Positions 1 through 8,161 of a DNA stretch of 64,000 nt are shown here, in pieces. Both the position numbers and the translations under genes were made by a program. Numbering within the stretch: the first letter of the stretch is position 1; each line of letters starts with the position of its first letter. Under the pieces are notes generated by a model. The model was not told the DNA's origin. It worked only from the letters and a program-made list of their open reading frames with translations, and searched no databases. The DNA lies in NCBI RefSeq assembly GCF_000373105.1, contig NZ_KB890413.1, positions 255,399 through 319,398 on the forward strand. Direction: 5' to 3'. This DNA is from Neolewinella persica DSM 23188. GTDB lineage: Bacteria > Bacteroidota > Bacteroidia > Chitinophagales > Saprospiraceae.

Positions 1-548
1 GACATATCAGTGTCTTTCCGTACGCGGTTAGAGATGAATTTCTCCGCTACAATCTTCTGATTTTTCAGAAATACCTGGCCGATTTCCAGATTGGGCATCA
101 ACTCTCCGTTAACGAAGAGCGCACCGCCGAGGCCAGTGCCGATGGTCACCATCAGTACTACGCCGTCATTAGCGTATTGCTTTCCCGTCCCGAAGGCCAT
201 TGTGGCGATACCGGCCGCATCTGCATCATTCAGTGCCACGAAAGGCAAGCCGGTAGCCTTTCCAAAAACTTTAGTAATATCAGTATTCACCCAACTATTA
301 TCGATGTTGGCAGCACTCGCAGCAATACCTCTTCGCACAATGGCGGGGAACCCCACGCCCACCGGGCCTTTATAACCGATGTGATCGACCAGCTTTTTTA
401 CGGTAGCGGCCATTGCCTCCGGCGTTGCGGGGGAAGGCGTATCAAAACGAAAGCGCTCTGTAACCATTTTACCGGTTGTCACGTCAACAAGGCCACCTTT
501 AATGCCAGTAGCACCGACGTCTATTCCTAGGATTACATTTTTCTTCAT
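1..548 (-). CDS. ppgK: ROK-family glucokinase, probably polyphosphate glucokinase (3' end cut off by window)
   Basis: Partial gene; 182 N-terminal residues are visible and the reading frame stays open to base 1. It starts at ATG 546-548 (MKKNVILG). The N-terminus has the ROK/ASKHA phosphate-binding loop [12 protein letters not shown] at residues 8-19, and a second nucleotide-binding segment, [21 protein letters not shown], follows near residue 135. The GxxGIKGG form of the loop is the one usual in polyphosphate-dependent glucokinases, so the inferred reaction is glucose to glucose-6-phosphate with polyP (and perhaps ATP) in the cytoplasm. A generic ROK glucokinase or regulator is the alternative; no N-terminal DNA-binding domain is present, which argues for an enzyme. 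Confidence 0.82.
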   Translation of the reverse strand, partial: MKKNVILGIDVGATGIKGGLVDVTTGKMVTERFRFDTPSPATPEAMAATVKKLVDHIGYKGPVGVGFPAIVRRGIAASAANIDNSWVNTDITKVFGKATGLPFVALNDADAAGIATMAFGTGKQYANDGVVLMVTIGTGLGGALFVNGELMPNLEIGQVFLKNQKIVAEKFISNRVRKDTDM

Positions 549-733
549 TGCGTGTGTGTGTATGCTTAAAATCTCAAAAACAGTTTCGATACGCTTTCAC
601 TGTCACAAAGTACTCTGACACAAATAACCGGAGCGCTCTAAAAGGAAAAGAAGCAGGTAGGCGTTAAATCAGTTAGCCTCAAATTGTAGTTAAACATGAT
701 GACCCGGCTTCCCGCTTTTAGTGCCTCGGTGTT

Positions 734-1612
734 TTACCGAACCAGGGTGATCTTCATCCAAACGTCTTCTACCGGACGATCTCCAGGCTTAGTCTCCGTA
801 GCCGCAATTTTGTCGATCACGTCGAGGCCTTCAATAACCTGGCCAAAAACGGTGTAGTCCTGATCGAGGACGGGAAAGCCACCTTTTTCCAGATACGTTT
901 TCCTTATATCTGAAGGATAACGGACACCCTTAGTCGCCTCCTGCTTATTAAGCTCCGACTCCGTGACCTCACGGCCGTGAACGATGTAGAACTGTGAGCC
1001 ACTGCTGGCCTTCTCCGGGTTAGGCGTGCGGGCTGCGGCAAGTGCCCCCTTAACGTGGGCCAGGCTCTCTACGATTTCTGCAGGCACCTGGTACCCAGGG
1101 CCACCGAAGCCTAAGCGGGTATCGGGAGTTGCATCCCGACTATTCGGGTCTCCTCCCTGTATCATAAAGCCACTCATGACACGGTGAAAAAGCAGGTCAT
1201 CGTAGAAATTTTGCTCTACTAATTTTACGAAGTTGTCCTGGTGCTGTGGCGTAATGTCCGAAAGACGGGCAAGCATATTACCCATTGGGGTTTCAATCCG
1301 GACAAGGCATTCTTTAGGTGGAGTCACGTTGATGATTTGAGTAGTTGATTTAGATTTTCCCTTTGCGTCTGTTGCCGTAAGCACCACGTTATAATCTCCT
1401 GATTGGAAATATCGATGGCTCGGCTCTGCTTCTGTGCTGGTCTCTCCGTCCCCAAATTCCCAAGTGTAGCTAATCGCCTTTTCAGACGTATTATTGAAGG
1501 TGATGGTGTCAGCTGCAACTACGCTTCGTTGGGCGAGGGTGAAGCCCGGTTTAGGCGCAGCACATTGGCTGAACAAAACGGCTAAAAGCAAAAGGGGAAG
1601 TAAATGTCGCAA
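734..1612 (-). CDS. Lipoprotein with PKD domain and cyclophilin-type peptidyl-prolyl isomerase domain
   Basis: 292 residues. Starts with a TTG codon at 1612, followed by a lipoprotein signal ending at LFSQC (Cys17). Residues about 25-95 form a PKD-like beta domain (YTWEFGDGETS). Residues about 105-292 are a cyclophilin domain with the active-site stretch FHRVMSGFMIQGGDPNSRD and the later GSQFYIV. It should catalyse prolyl cis/trans isomerisation of exported proteins on the cell surface or in the periplasm. The PKD module in front of a cyclophilin is unusual and suggests tethering or binding to surface glycans or proteins. It is followed by no close partner; a second cyclophilin lies immediately upstream on the same strand. 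Confidence 0.9.
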   Translation of the reverse strand: MRHLLPLLLLAVLFSQCAAPKPGFTLAQRSVVAADTITFNNTSEKAISYTWEFGDGETSTEAEPSHRYFQSGDYNVVLTATDAKGKSKSTTQIINVTPPKECLVRIETPMGNMLARLSDITPQHQDNFVKLVEQNFYDDLLFHRVMSGFMIQGGDPNSRDATPDTRLGFGGPGYQVPAEIVESLAHVKGALAAARTPNPEKASSGSQFYIVHGREVTESELNKQEATKGVRYPSDIRKTYLEKGGFPVLDQDYTVFGQVIEGLDVIDKIAATETKPGDRPVEDVWMKITLVR

Positions 1613-1660
1613 GGGATGCTATTTTAATAATAAGGCGGGGAGAAGGCAACCTAAAAAATC

Positions 1661-2302
1661 TTATTTAAAAGATACGCTTTCAATCACAACGTCTTCAACT
1701 GGCCGGTTCGCGGCACCGGTAGCTCCTGCGCTGATCGCATCAACCACCTCCATACCAGAGACAACCTGGCCGAAAACGGTATAATCCATGTCCAGGTCTG
1801 GCCGGCCACCATCTTTAATGTAGGCTGCACGTTGTGCTTCGCTGTATTTAATGCCTTTCATTCGTTCGTACTGATCGAGTGCCGAGGCAGCTTGCGGCTG
1901 ACCGGTAACAATGTAGAACTGAGAGCCACTACTTGCTTTTTCAGGGTTTGGTGTACGAGCTGCGGCGAGGGCGCCACGCAGGTGAGGTTGGCCAATCTCG
2001 TGGTCAATCGTATAGCCAGGGCCACCCATACCGAGAGCGGCGCCTGCTGCGGCACCTCTGCTGTTCGGGTCTCCACCTTGAATCATGAAGCCCGGCATTA
2101 CCCGGTGAAAGAGCAGTCCGTCGTAGTATTTTTCCTTAACCATCTTCTGGAAGTTCTCTTTGTGGCGGGGTGTTTCGTCGAAGAGTTCGACCGTAATATC
2201 ACCTTTATTGGTTTTGATCAGCACCGTGTTCGAATCACCGGTACAGGCGGTGAAAAAGGTACAAACCAGCGCAAAAATCGCAATCTTAAGAAGCTGTCGC
2301 AT
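1661..2302 (-). CDS. Cyclophilin-type peptidyl-prolyl cis-trans isomerase, lipoprotein
   Basis: 213 residues with a lipoprotein signal ending CTFFTAC (Cys20), then a single cyclophilin domain (residues about 27-213) with FHRVMPGFMIQGGDPNSRG, the GSQFYIV strand and the DYTVFGQVVSGM segment. The mature part is close in sequence to the isomerase domain of the neighbouring gene at 734-1612, so the two look like a tandem duplication, one copy having gained a PKD module. It acts on folding of exported proteins. A promoter box lies 23 bases upstream of the start (2325-2332). Confidence 0.93.
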   Translation of the reverse strand: MRQLLKIAIFALVCTFFTACTGDSNTVLIKTNKGDITVELFDETPRHKENFQKMVKEKYYDGLLFHRVMPGFMIQGGDPNSRGAAAGAALGMGGPGYTIDHEIGQPHLRGALAAARTPNPEKASSGSQFYIVTGQPQAASALDQYERMKGIKYSEAQRAAYIKDGGRPDLDMDYTVFGQVVSGMEVVDAISAGATGAANRPVEDVVIESVSFK

Positions 2303-2324
2303 ATTTGGTTGTTTATTTTAGTCG

Positions 2325-2332
2325 CCAAAGGT
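2325..2332 (-). promoter_or_regulatory. Bacteroidota -7 promoter box TANNTTTG
   Basis: On the minus strand the box reads TACCTTTG, matching the Bacteroidota sigma-A -7 element. It sits 23 bases from the cyclophilin start at 2302. No clear -33 TTG/TTTG was found at the usual spacing. Confidence 0.55.
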
Positions 2333-2411
2333 AAGCAATTGTGGACTTCGTAGAACCAGCACCGCGCACGGCAGGTATAGCAAACCATAAAGGTTCCAAA
2401 AATCACACCGA

Positions 2412-2777
2412 TTAACCGATAAGTCCTTCCTCCTCTTCCAGTTCCGCAAAATAATCGACAATTTTTTTCTTCAGCAGCTCTTCCTGCCCCGCCAGGTCAC
2501 GCGGCGGAATCTTACCATTTAACTCATAATGTGGCCAACCGTCATCATCACGACCGATGAATTCGTAATGGCCATCGGCAGCAAAGAGGCGGCACACGGC
2601 AACATGCATCAGGTCTTGCTTTTCCTCCTTGGTAAAATCTTGTTTCCAACGCCCCAGTTCCTGTACGCCGATCAGAAAGAGCATAGCGTCCATATTGGGT
2701 AAGACGGGGCGATTAAAACGACTCTGTATCAAGTGACGAACTCGTTGGTAAGCAAAATCTTCTTCCCAGTTTTCCAT
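2412..2777 (-). CDS. Conserved small acidic protein of unknown function
   Basis: 121 residues, soluble, no signal peptide. The N-terminus (ENWEEDFAYQRVRHLI) is aromatic and charged, the C-terminus is Glu-rich (AELEEEEGLIG). I recognise no named domain. Conservation in Bacteroidota is inferred from general look only. It has its own promoter box at 2798-2805 and lies after the rnpB locus on the same strand, separated by a repeat element; function cannot be given. Confidence 0.7.
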   Translation of the reverse strand: MENWEEDFAYQRVRHLIQSRFNRPVLPNMDAMLFLIGVQELGRWKQDFTKEEKQDLMHVAVCRLFAADGHYEFIGRDDDGWPHYELNGKIPPRDLAGQEELLKKKIVDYFAELEEEEGLIG

Positions 2778-2797
2778 ATTACCTTTCGTTAGGGCCG

Positions 2798-2805
2798 CAA
2801 AGATA
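2798..2805 (-). promoter_or_regulatory. -7 promoter box TANNTTTG
   Basis: Minus strand TATCTTTG, 20 bases upstream of the start at 2777; a purine-rich ribosome site (AAAGG) lies between. Confidence 0.55.
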
Positions 2806-2812
2806 ATCAGAT

Positions 2813-2971
2813 GATGAGTGAATGATAGAAGGCGTGACCGCCGCAGGCAGCAGCGTAGCTAATCGGAGAATAGCTGCCGCAAGCGCCATTCGCAGTACTA
2901 TGTTTGCTCTTCATGGCGAGCAAGCGCAGCACCGTGAGTGGATCCAGCGGTCACCATTCACTCACGCTCAC
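2813..2971. repeat. Intergenic hairpin element, arms of GAGTGAATG type
   Basis: Left arm 2813-2841 and right arm 2947-2971 are inverted copies: both contain GAGTGAATG and GTGACCGC, with a few extra bases in the left arm. The interior repeats CTGCCGCAAG and the GAGCAAGCGCAGC words seen in the other elements. The 18-base motif begins 18 bases after the right arm. Confidence 0.75.
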
Positions 2972-2988
2972 ATTTTGTAATGTTTTCA

Positions 2989-3006
2989 GGCGCGGACGCA
3001 GGTGCA
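2989..3006 (-). repeat. 18-base dispersed motif, perfect copy (N=A)
   Basis: Plus strand reads GGCGCGGACGCAGGTGCA. It lies between a hairpin element and the inverted repeat at 3014-3185; no gene starts downstream in its reading direction, unlike most upstream copies. Confidence 0.9.
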
Positions 3007-3013
3007 GGGATTG

Positions 3014-3185
3014 TTTTAGTCTAGTAACGCGAATCAAGAGCTAAAGTGAGTCTCTTTACTTTACAACTAGCCTGAGACTCAGCAAATAATTGAGTGAGAG
3101 AATAATTGACCATTTGATTGCTGGCGCGACTGTTTCATCAGATAGGTACTTGTTTTAGCGCTTGATTCGCGTCATCAGTCTAAAC
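3014..3185. repeat. Long inverted repeat downstream of rnpB
   Basis: Left arm about 3014-3050 and right arm about 3149-3185 are inverted copies with a few mismatches; the shared core is ACGCGAATCAAG followed by GCTAAA. The enclosed 100 bases contain GAGTCTC/GAGACTC and words (AATAATTGAGTGAGAGAATAA) like the arms of the hairpin element at 35228. Confidence 0.65.
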
Positions 3186-3188
3186 GGA

Positions 3189-3222
3189 GGCGGCCCAGCC
3201 TTCTAAAGAAGACCAGGCCGCC
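3189..3222 (-). terminator. Stem-loop terminator of rnpB
   Basis: Minus-strand stem GGCGGCCTGGTCTTCT pairs with AGAAGGCTGGGCCGCC (16 pairs including G-T wobbles, 2-base loop), directly after the RNA 3' end; followed by a weak T-rich stretch. Confidence 0.7.
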
Positions 3223-3226
3223 AGAT

Positions 3227-3634
3227 GCAGACAAGGTTCCGATAAGCCGGGTTCTGTCATCTCGCACGAATGCGAGAGCTCCACCATTTATCCAGGCCCG
3301 GAATTACTTCCGGGCTCTATCTACCTACCCGTAGCGCTCTTGCGAACCGACGGACCGCCGGCTGCCGCGAACGGCAATGCTACTGCTCGGTATTTCAACC
3401 CACGGGGTTTACCCACCCGCCGCATTACTGCGACGCGTCGTGCGCTCTTACCGCACGTTTTCACCCTTACCTCCCGCCCGGAGGCGAAAGGCGGTATAGC
3501 TTTCTGTGGCACTTTCCATATCCTCCGCATTCGGAGAACCCCGGCCGTTAGCCGGCGTGGTGCCCTGCGTTGCCCGGACTTTCCTCTCGCGGTCTTCCCG
3601 AAGGAGCCGCCAGCGGTGGAGTGGACCTGCCTGC
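3227..3634 (-). ncRNA. rnpB: RNase P RNA (bacterial type A)
   Basis: Catalytic RNA that removes 5' leaders from tRNA precursors with the RnpA protein. On the minus strand the 5' half carries GAGAGGAAAGTCCGGGC and the universally conserved CAGGGCA, and the 3' half ends with ACAGAACCCGGCTTATC, the P4/P2 signature of bacterial RNase P RNA. Ends were set from helix P1: GCAGGCAGGT (3634 downward) pairs with ACCTTGTCTGC near 3227. Length about 408 nt fits the family. Open reading frames across 3270-3678 are artefacts of this RNA. Confidence 0.95.
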
Positions 3635-3743
3635 GGGGGGAGAACGTTTTTTGGGAGTGGGAAGTTGACGTTTAGCAAAGCCTGAACCTTTACCCACCTT
3701 TTCGCCTTCCCCTTTGACCAATTAGCTTGCGAACAAAATCACC

Positions 3744-5258
3744 ATGCCGCCTCTCTCCCCCACCATCATCATAGGCGCCGGCGTAGCCGGCCTGGCTGCC
3801 GCCGTCCGCCTGGCCGCTGCAGGCCATCAGGTAACCGTTTTCGAAGCCAACGACGGACCTGGCGGCAAACTCAGCCAGTTCAGTCTGGGAGAGTACCGCT
3901 TCGATTTCGGGCCCAGCTTATTCACCATGCCGCAGTACGTCGACGAACTGTTTGAATTGGCGGGAGAAAAGCCCGCGGATCATTTCAACTACGTCCGCCT
4001 CCCGGAGGTATGTCATTACTGGTGGCCCGACGGGACACGCTTCACCGCGCCGGGAGATACGGATGCGCTGGCCGACGCTGCGGCCGAAACCTTCGGCGTT
4101 CCGCGCCAAGACGTTGCCGGGTTCATGGCAGACGCTGCCCGAAAGTATGAGCTGACCGGCCGGACCTTTCTCGAAAAATCGCTCCACAAACCAGGAACCT
4201 GGCTAGACTGGCAGGTCGCCGGCGCGATGCTCCGCATCCCTACCCTTGACCTGTTTACCAATATGAACAGGGTACATGAACGGGACCTGAAGCACCCGAA
4301 ACTGGTGCAGCTTTTCAACCGTTTTGCCACCTACAACGGTTCCAATCCTTATAAAGCACCGGGGCTCCTCAGTATGATCCCGCACTTCGAGCACCATTTC
4401 GGTGCCTACCTGCCTGCCGGGGGAATGTTTGACATCAGCCAGTCCATTTATGAGTTGGGTAAACGCTTGGGGGTGACCTATCACTTCAACCAGCGGGTAG
4501 AGGAGATTGTAAGAGCAGAAGGAAAAGTAAAGGGGGTGAAAGTGAATGGCGATCAATTCCATCCGGCGGAGACCGTCGTCTGCAACATGGACGTCTGGTT
4601 GGCCTACGATAAGCTCCTCCCCGGAGCGAAGCAACCCAAGCGTACCCTCCGCCAGCAAAAAAGCACCAGTGCCGTCATATTCTACTGGGGCGTAAAGCGG
4701 GCATTCCCCGAGCTGGGCGTCCACAACATCTTTTTCAGTGAAGATTACCGCAACGAATTTGCCCAACTGGAGGCAGGTACGCTTGGCGACGACGTGACTG
4801 TCTACGTCAACATCAGCAGTAAACTGATTAAGGAAGATGCCCCTCCGGGCCATGAAAATTGGTTCGTTATGGTCAATGCCCCAGCCGATACCGGGCAGGA
4901 TTGGGAGACAATGATCCCAAAGCTTCGTGCCAGGGTACTTACCCTGCTCCAAAACCAACTTCTTGCTCCTGCGCCCGCGCCCAAAAATGCAGACGTACAA
5001 ACGCAGCCACTACTCGCAGATTTGATTGAGGAAGAGCGCATCATCACGCCCCCGGAAATCGAACGGCTTACGGGCTCTCATCAGGGCGCGCTATACGGGA
5101 CTAGCAGCAACAATACGATGGCTGCCTTCCTCCGCCATCCGAATTTTAGCCACCGAATTGAAGGGCTGTACTTTCTCGGTGGCAGCGTTCACCCTGGTGG
5201 CGGGGTGCCACTTTGCTTGTTGTCGGCAAAGATCACTGCAGGGCTGGTGAACGGATAG
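3744..5258 (+). CDS. Carotenoid desaturase, CrtI/CrtD family
   Basis: 504 residues. FAD-binding loop IIIGAGVAGLAAA at residues 8-20 followed by FEANDGPGGK, and the C-terminal family signature GLYFLGGSVHPGGGVPLCLLSAKI near residue 475. This family introduces conjugated double bases... that is, double bonds, into phytoene-derived carotenoids at the membrane. In Bacteroidota two paralogues are common, phytoene desaturase (CrtI) and hydroxycarotenoid 3,4-desaturase (CrtD); the N-terminus (RFDFGPSLFTMP) resembles the second, but I cannot decide. No other carotenoid gene is adjacent. One copy of the 18-base motif (one mismatch) lies in codons for an Ala-Pro stretch at 4964-4981. Confidence 0.88.
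   Translation: MPPLSPTIIIGAGVAGLAAAVRLAAAGHQVTVFEANDGPGGKLSQFSLGEYRFDFGPSLFTMPQYVDELFELAGEKPADHFNYVRLPEVCHYWWPDGTRFTAPGDTDALADAAAETFGVPRQDVAGFMADAARKYELTGRTFLEKSLHKPGTWLDWQVAGAMLRIPTLDLFTNMNRVHERDLKHPKLVQLFNRFATYNGSNPYKAPGLLSMIPHFEHHFGAYLPAGGMFDISQSIYELGKRLGVTYHFNQRVEEIVRAEGKVKGVKVNGDQFHPAETVVCNMDVWLAYDKLLPGAKQPKRTLRQQKSTSAVIFYWGVKRAFPELGVHNIFFSEDYRNEFAQLEAGTLGDDVTVYVNISSKLIKEDAPPGHENWFVMVNAPADTGQDWETMIPKLRARVLTLLQNQLLAPAPAPKNADVQTQPLLADLIEEERIITPPEIERLTGSHQGALYGTSSNNTMAAFLRHPNFSHRIEGLYFLGGSVHPGGGVPLCLLSAKITAGLVNG
4964..4981 (+). repeat. 18-base dispersed motif inside carotenoid desaturase (one mismatch, N=G)
   Basis: Reads TGCTCCTGCGCCCGCGCC on plus, the reverse complement form. In frame it encodes Ala-Pro-Ala-Pro-Ala-Pro, a segment that looks like a surface loop. 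Confidence 0.7.
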
Positions 5259-5363
5259 CGATCCAGGAAAAATTTGAGACCAGCCAGGTTAATTTCCGAA
5301 CTTTCTATTTGTCGCTGCGCTATAGCAGTAACGGAGTTTACCCCGTGAAAAATTTAACCAACA

Positions 5364-6080
5364 ATGAAACTAAGCATAAATAGTATTTTTTGTCTCTTCC
5401 TAGCGCTAATTCTAACCCTGGGCTTAGGCTGTAATGCCAGTAGGTCTGCTAAAGGTGCAGTCATCGGCGGTGCTGCCGGAGGTGTAGTTGGCGGTGCCAT
5501 CGGCAAAAAAGGAGGCGATGGAACTAAAGGGGCCGTGATCGGCGGCGTACTCGGTGGTACTGCAGGTGCCATCATCGGCAAATACATGGACAAACAGGCC
5601 AAGGAACTTGAAGAAGAAGTGCCGGGTGCTAAAGTTGAAAAAGTCGAATCCGTTGACCCCGAAACTGGCGAAACCATTACGGAGAGTGTGACGGTCACCT
5701 TTGACGGCGGTGTACTCTTTGAATTCGGCAAGGCCAGTCTGACTGCTGCCAGCCGGGCCGAGCTAGATCGTATGGCCGCTGTATTCATTCGGTATCCGGA
5801 TACCGACATCCTCATTGACGGACATACGGACAGCGTAGGCAGCGAAGCGACTAACCAGGCATTGAGCGAAAAACGCGCTGCCTCAGTTGCGGACTACTTG
5901 GCCCAGGACGGCATTGCCCGCAGCCGGATGCGGACCACTGGTTACGGTAAGACCCGCCCCATTGCGACCAACGAAACGGATACTGGCCGCGCGAAAAACC
6001 GGCGCGTGGAACTATCCATCAAAGCCAACGAAAACCTTTCGAAAAAGGCTGCTGATGGTACATTGACCACGCCTGAATAA
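5364..6080 (+). CDS. OmpA-family lipoprotein with glycine-zipper domain
   Basis: 238 residues. Lipoprotein signal (LALILTLGLGC, Cys23), then a glycine-zipper region with two GAVIGG repeats (residues 32-75) that is likely membrane-inserting, and an OmpA C-terminal peptidoglycan-binding domain (residues about 118-225) with DGHTDSVGSEATNQALSEKR and NRRVELSI. It probably ties the outer membrane to the cell wall. A strong terminator follows at 6102. Single-gene unit. Confidence 0.92.
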   Translation: MKLSINSIFCLFLALILTLGLGCNASRSAKGAVIGGAAGGVVGGAIGKKGGDGTKGAVIGGVLGGTAGAIIGKYMDKQAKELEEEVPGAKVEKVESVDPETGETITESVTVTFDGGVLFEFGKASLTAASRAELDRMAAVFIRYPDTDILIDGHTDSVGSEATNQALSEKRAASVADYLAQDGIARSRMRTTGYGKTRPIATNETDTGRAKNRRVELSIKANENLSKKAADGTLTTPE

Positions 6081-6101
6081 GTCCACCATCAGGGCTTATT
6101 T

Positions 6102-6140
6102 AAATAGCGGTTCCGGGGTTGACTCCGGAACCGCTATTTT
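6102..6140 (+). terminator. Rho-independent terminator after the OmpA lipoprotein
   Basis: Stem AAATAGCGGTTCCGG pairs with CCGGAACCGCTATTT around a short loop and ends in a T run. The T run ends only a few bases before the next start codon at 6147, leaving that gene with almost no leader unless transcription reads through. Confidence 0.9.
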
Positions 6141-6146
6141 TATGTC

Positions 6147-6527
6147 ATGGAATCCCTAAAAACCACTTCTCACCTTCGAGCCTTCGTTCCCGCCAAGGAC
6201 TTTGCCGTCTCCCGTGCCTTTTACCAGGACCTGGGGGCCAAAGAATTGTGGGCTTCTGACGACATGGTATTACTTCAACTAGGCGATAGCCAGTTTTACC
6301 TTCAGAATGCCTACGTTAAAGCCTGGGCGGAGAATACGATGCTTTTCCTGAACGTCCCTGACCTTGAACTTTGTTGGCAGGAGTTACAAGCGCTGGACCT
6401 GGTCAATCGCTATTCCGGTATCCGCTGGAAGCAGCCAACGGACTACGACTGGGGATTACGGGAGATCCACCTGATTGATCCCGCAGGGGTTTTGTGGCAT
6501 TTTGCCCACGCTATAAATAAGGAGTAA
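6147..6527 (+). CDS. VOC (glyoxalase/bleomycin-resistance fold) protein
   Basis: 126 residues, one VOC domain: N-terminal beta strand LRAFVPAKDFAVSRAFYQDLG and C-terminal HLIDPAGVLWHFAH. VOC proteins are small metal enzymes or binding proteins; the substrate is unknown here. The nearby ATG at 6142 is in another frame and closes at once, so 6147 is the start. The gene begins right after a terminator and ends 8 bases before the convergent gatA. Confidence 0.85.
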   Translation: MESLKTTSHLRAFVPAKDFAVSRAFYQDLGAKELWASDDMVLLQLGDSQFYLQNAYVKAWAENTMLFLNVPDLELCWQELQALDLVNRYSGIRWKQPTDYDWGLREIHLIDPAGVLWHFAHAINKE

Positions 6528-6535
6528 CGGTATTG

Positions 6536-7945
6536 TTAAAGCCCTCTGACAAAGCTCAACAACTTCCCCTCCTCCCAGTGGTCCGCCATCAATTGGTAGC
6601 CTACCGGTAATCCTCCTTCCGCCTTCAAAGGGACGGCGATTGCCGGCAAACCGGCCAAATTGGCCAATACGGTGTAAATATCTGCCAGGTAGTTGGCGAC
6701 TGGGTCGTCCGTTTGTTCCCCGATGGGCCAGGGGAGGCTGGGGCTTACGGGCATCAGGATAAAGTCGTGCGCATCAAGAATGCCCTGCAGCTGATCCCGG
6801 ATGAGGCGGCGTACTTTCTGGGCCTTGCCGTAATAAGCATCGTAGTATCCACTGCTGAGGACAAATGTCCCCAAAAGGATGCGCCGCTGTACCTCAGTAC
6901 CGAAGCCTTCGGTCCGGCTCTTGGTGTAGGTTTCAACGAGGTCTGTGGCTTCGCTGCTACGGTGGCCGTAACGCATCCCATCGAACCGACTGAGGTTAGA
7001 GCTGGCTTCGGCGGTGGTGAGTACGTAGTAAGCCGGCACCACGTAGTCGAAGAAAGAGAAGGTAACGGGTACCAGGCGGTGGCCGGCGGCACGGAACCGT
7101 TCCAGCGTGGCTTGCATTGCATTGCGGATTTCCGGTGCAAGAGACTCACTCTCCATCAAATCTGCGAAATAGGCGATGCTTTGCGGGCCTGTTTCTACTG
7201 CCTGCTTGCTGTAGGTGGCCACTATTTTATTGGGAGCAGTGGCGTCATAGGCGTCTGCTCCGGCGCTGATCTCGAGGGCTAAAGCAATGTCGTCCGCATT
7301 GTTTGCCAGATAGCCGATCTGATCAAAGCTTGACCCGTAGGCGATTACTCCGTGGCGGCTAATGCGCCCATAGGTAGGTTTGAACCCGTAAATGCCACAA
7401 AACGATGCTGGCTGACGAACAGACCCCCCCGTGCTGGAGCCCATAGCGATAAGGCAGGTAGCGGCCTGAACCGACACTGCTGCGCCACCGGAGCTTCCTC
7501 CCGGCACCCGGGTCACATCAGCGGCATTCCGGGTGGGCCCGTAAAAACTATTTTCGTTGCCAGAGCCCATGGCGAACTCATCGCAGTTGGTCCGGCCGAT
7601 CACGATTACGCCTTCGTCCAGTAATCGCTGCAAAGCCGTAGCGGTGTACGGAGAGACAAATTCTTCCAATATCCTGGAGCCAGCGCTCACACCGTGGCCG
7701 GCGTAGCAAATAACGTCCTTGATGCTGAGGACAACCCCTGCTAATTTACCCATTTTTGCACCCTGCGTCCGCGCCTCATCCTGCCTGATAGCTTCCCGAA
7801 TTGCTTCTTCGGCATATACCTCAACGTAGATGTTCAGGTGCGCCTGCTCAGCAATAGCGTCGAGATAATTACGGACAATCGCCACTGTAGTGGTAGAGCC
7901 ATCGGCCAGTGCGGCCTGAACGGATTGGATGGAAGTGTGAACCAT
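6536..7945 (-). CDS. gatA: Asp-tRNA(Asn)/Glu-tRNA(Gln) amidotransferase subunit A
   Basis: 469 residues, normal length. Amidase-signature enzyme that releases ammonia from glutamine and passes it to GatB for making Gln-tRNA or Asn-tRNA. The Ser-Ser-Lys triad is visible: Lys76 (LSIKD), Ser151 in GGSSGG and Ser175 in STGGSVRQPA. The GTRNAAD/PGGSSGG block and SFDQIGYLANN match the GatA family rather than other amidases. gatB and gatC are not adjacent in this window. Confidence 0.95.
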   Translation of the reverse strand: MVHTSIQSVQAALADGSTTTVAIVRNYLDAIAEQAHLNIYVEVYAEEAIREAIRQDEARTQGAKMGKLAGVVLSIKDVICYAGHGVSAGSRILEEFVSPYTATALQRLLDEGVIVIGRTNCDEFAMGSGNENSFYGPTRNAADVTRVPGGSSGGAAVSVQAATCLIAMGSSTGGSVRQPASFCGIYGFKPTYGRISRHGVIAYGSSFDQIGYLANNADDIALALEISAGADAYDATAPNKIVATYSKQAVETGPQSIAYFADLMESESLAPEIRNAMQATLERFRAAGHRLVPVTFSFFDYVVPAYYVLTTAEASSNLSRFDGMRYGHRSSEATDLVETYTKSRTEGFGTEVQRRILLGTFVLSSGYYDAYYGKAQKVRRLIRDQLQGILDAHDFILMPVSPSLPWPIGEQTDDPVANYLADIYTVLANLAGLPAIAVPLKAEGGLPVGYQLMADHWEEGKLLSFVRGL

Positions 7946-8161
7946 GGGGTGAAGGTATGGCAGGCTTTGCCATAAGCGGGAAAACCCTGACCTGATTTTG
8001 GCAGGTATTCCGAATTCTTAGCGCTGACAAGCCATTTTTGCTGGATTGAGTAGCTGTGTTGCGATCCCGTAAAATCACTCACGTGCTATTAGATGTTTTT
8101 TTTGCACTTAGCCAGAAAACGTGTCAGCCATTCGCTCCTGCCTGCCGGCGGCCTCAGTCGC

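Noticed and set aside
3270-3678. Several short frames on both strands
   Set aside because: They lie within RNase P RNA and its surroundings.
4203-5000. 265-codon frame antisense to the carotenoid desaturase
   Set aside because: The plus-strand gene has clear FAD and C-terminal motifs; this frame has none.
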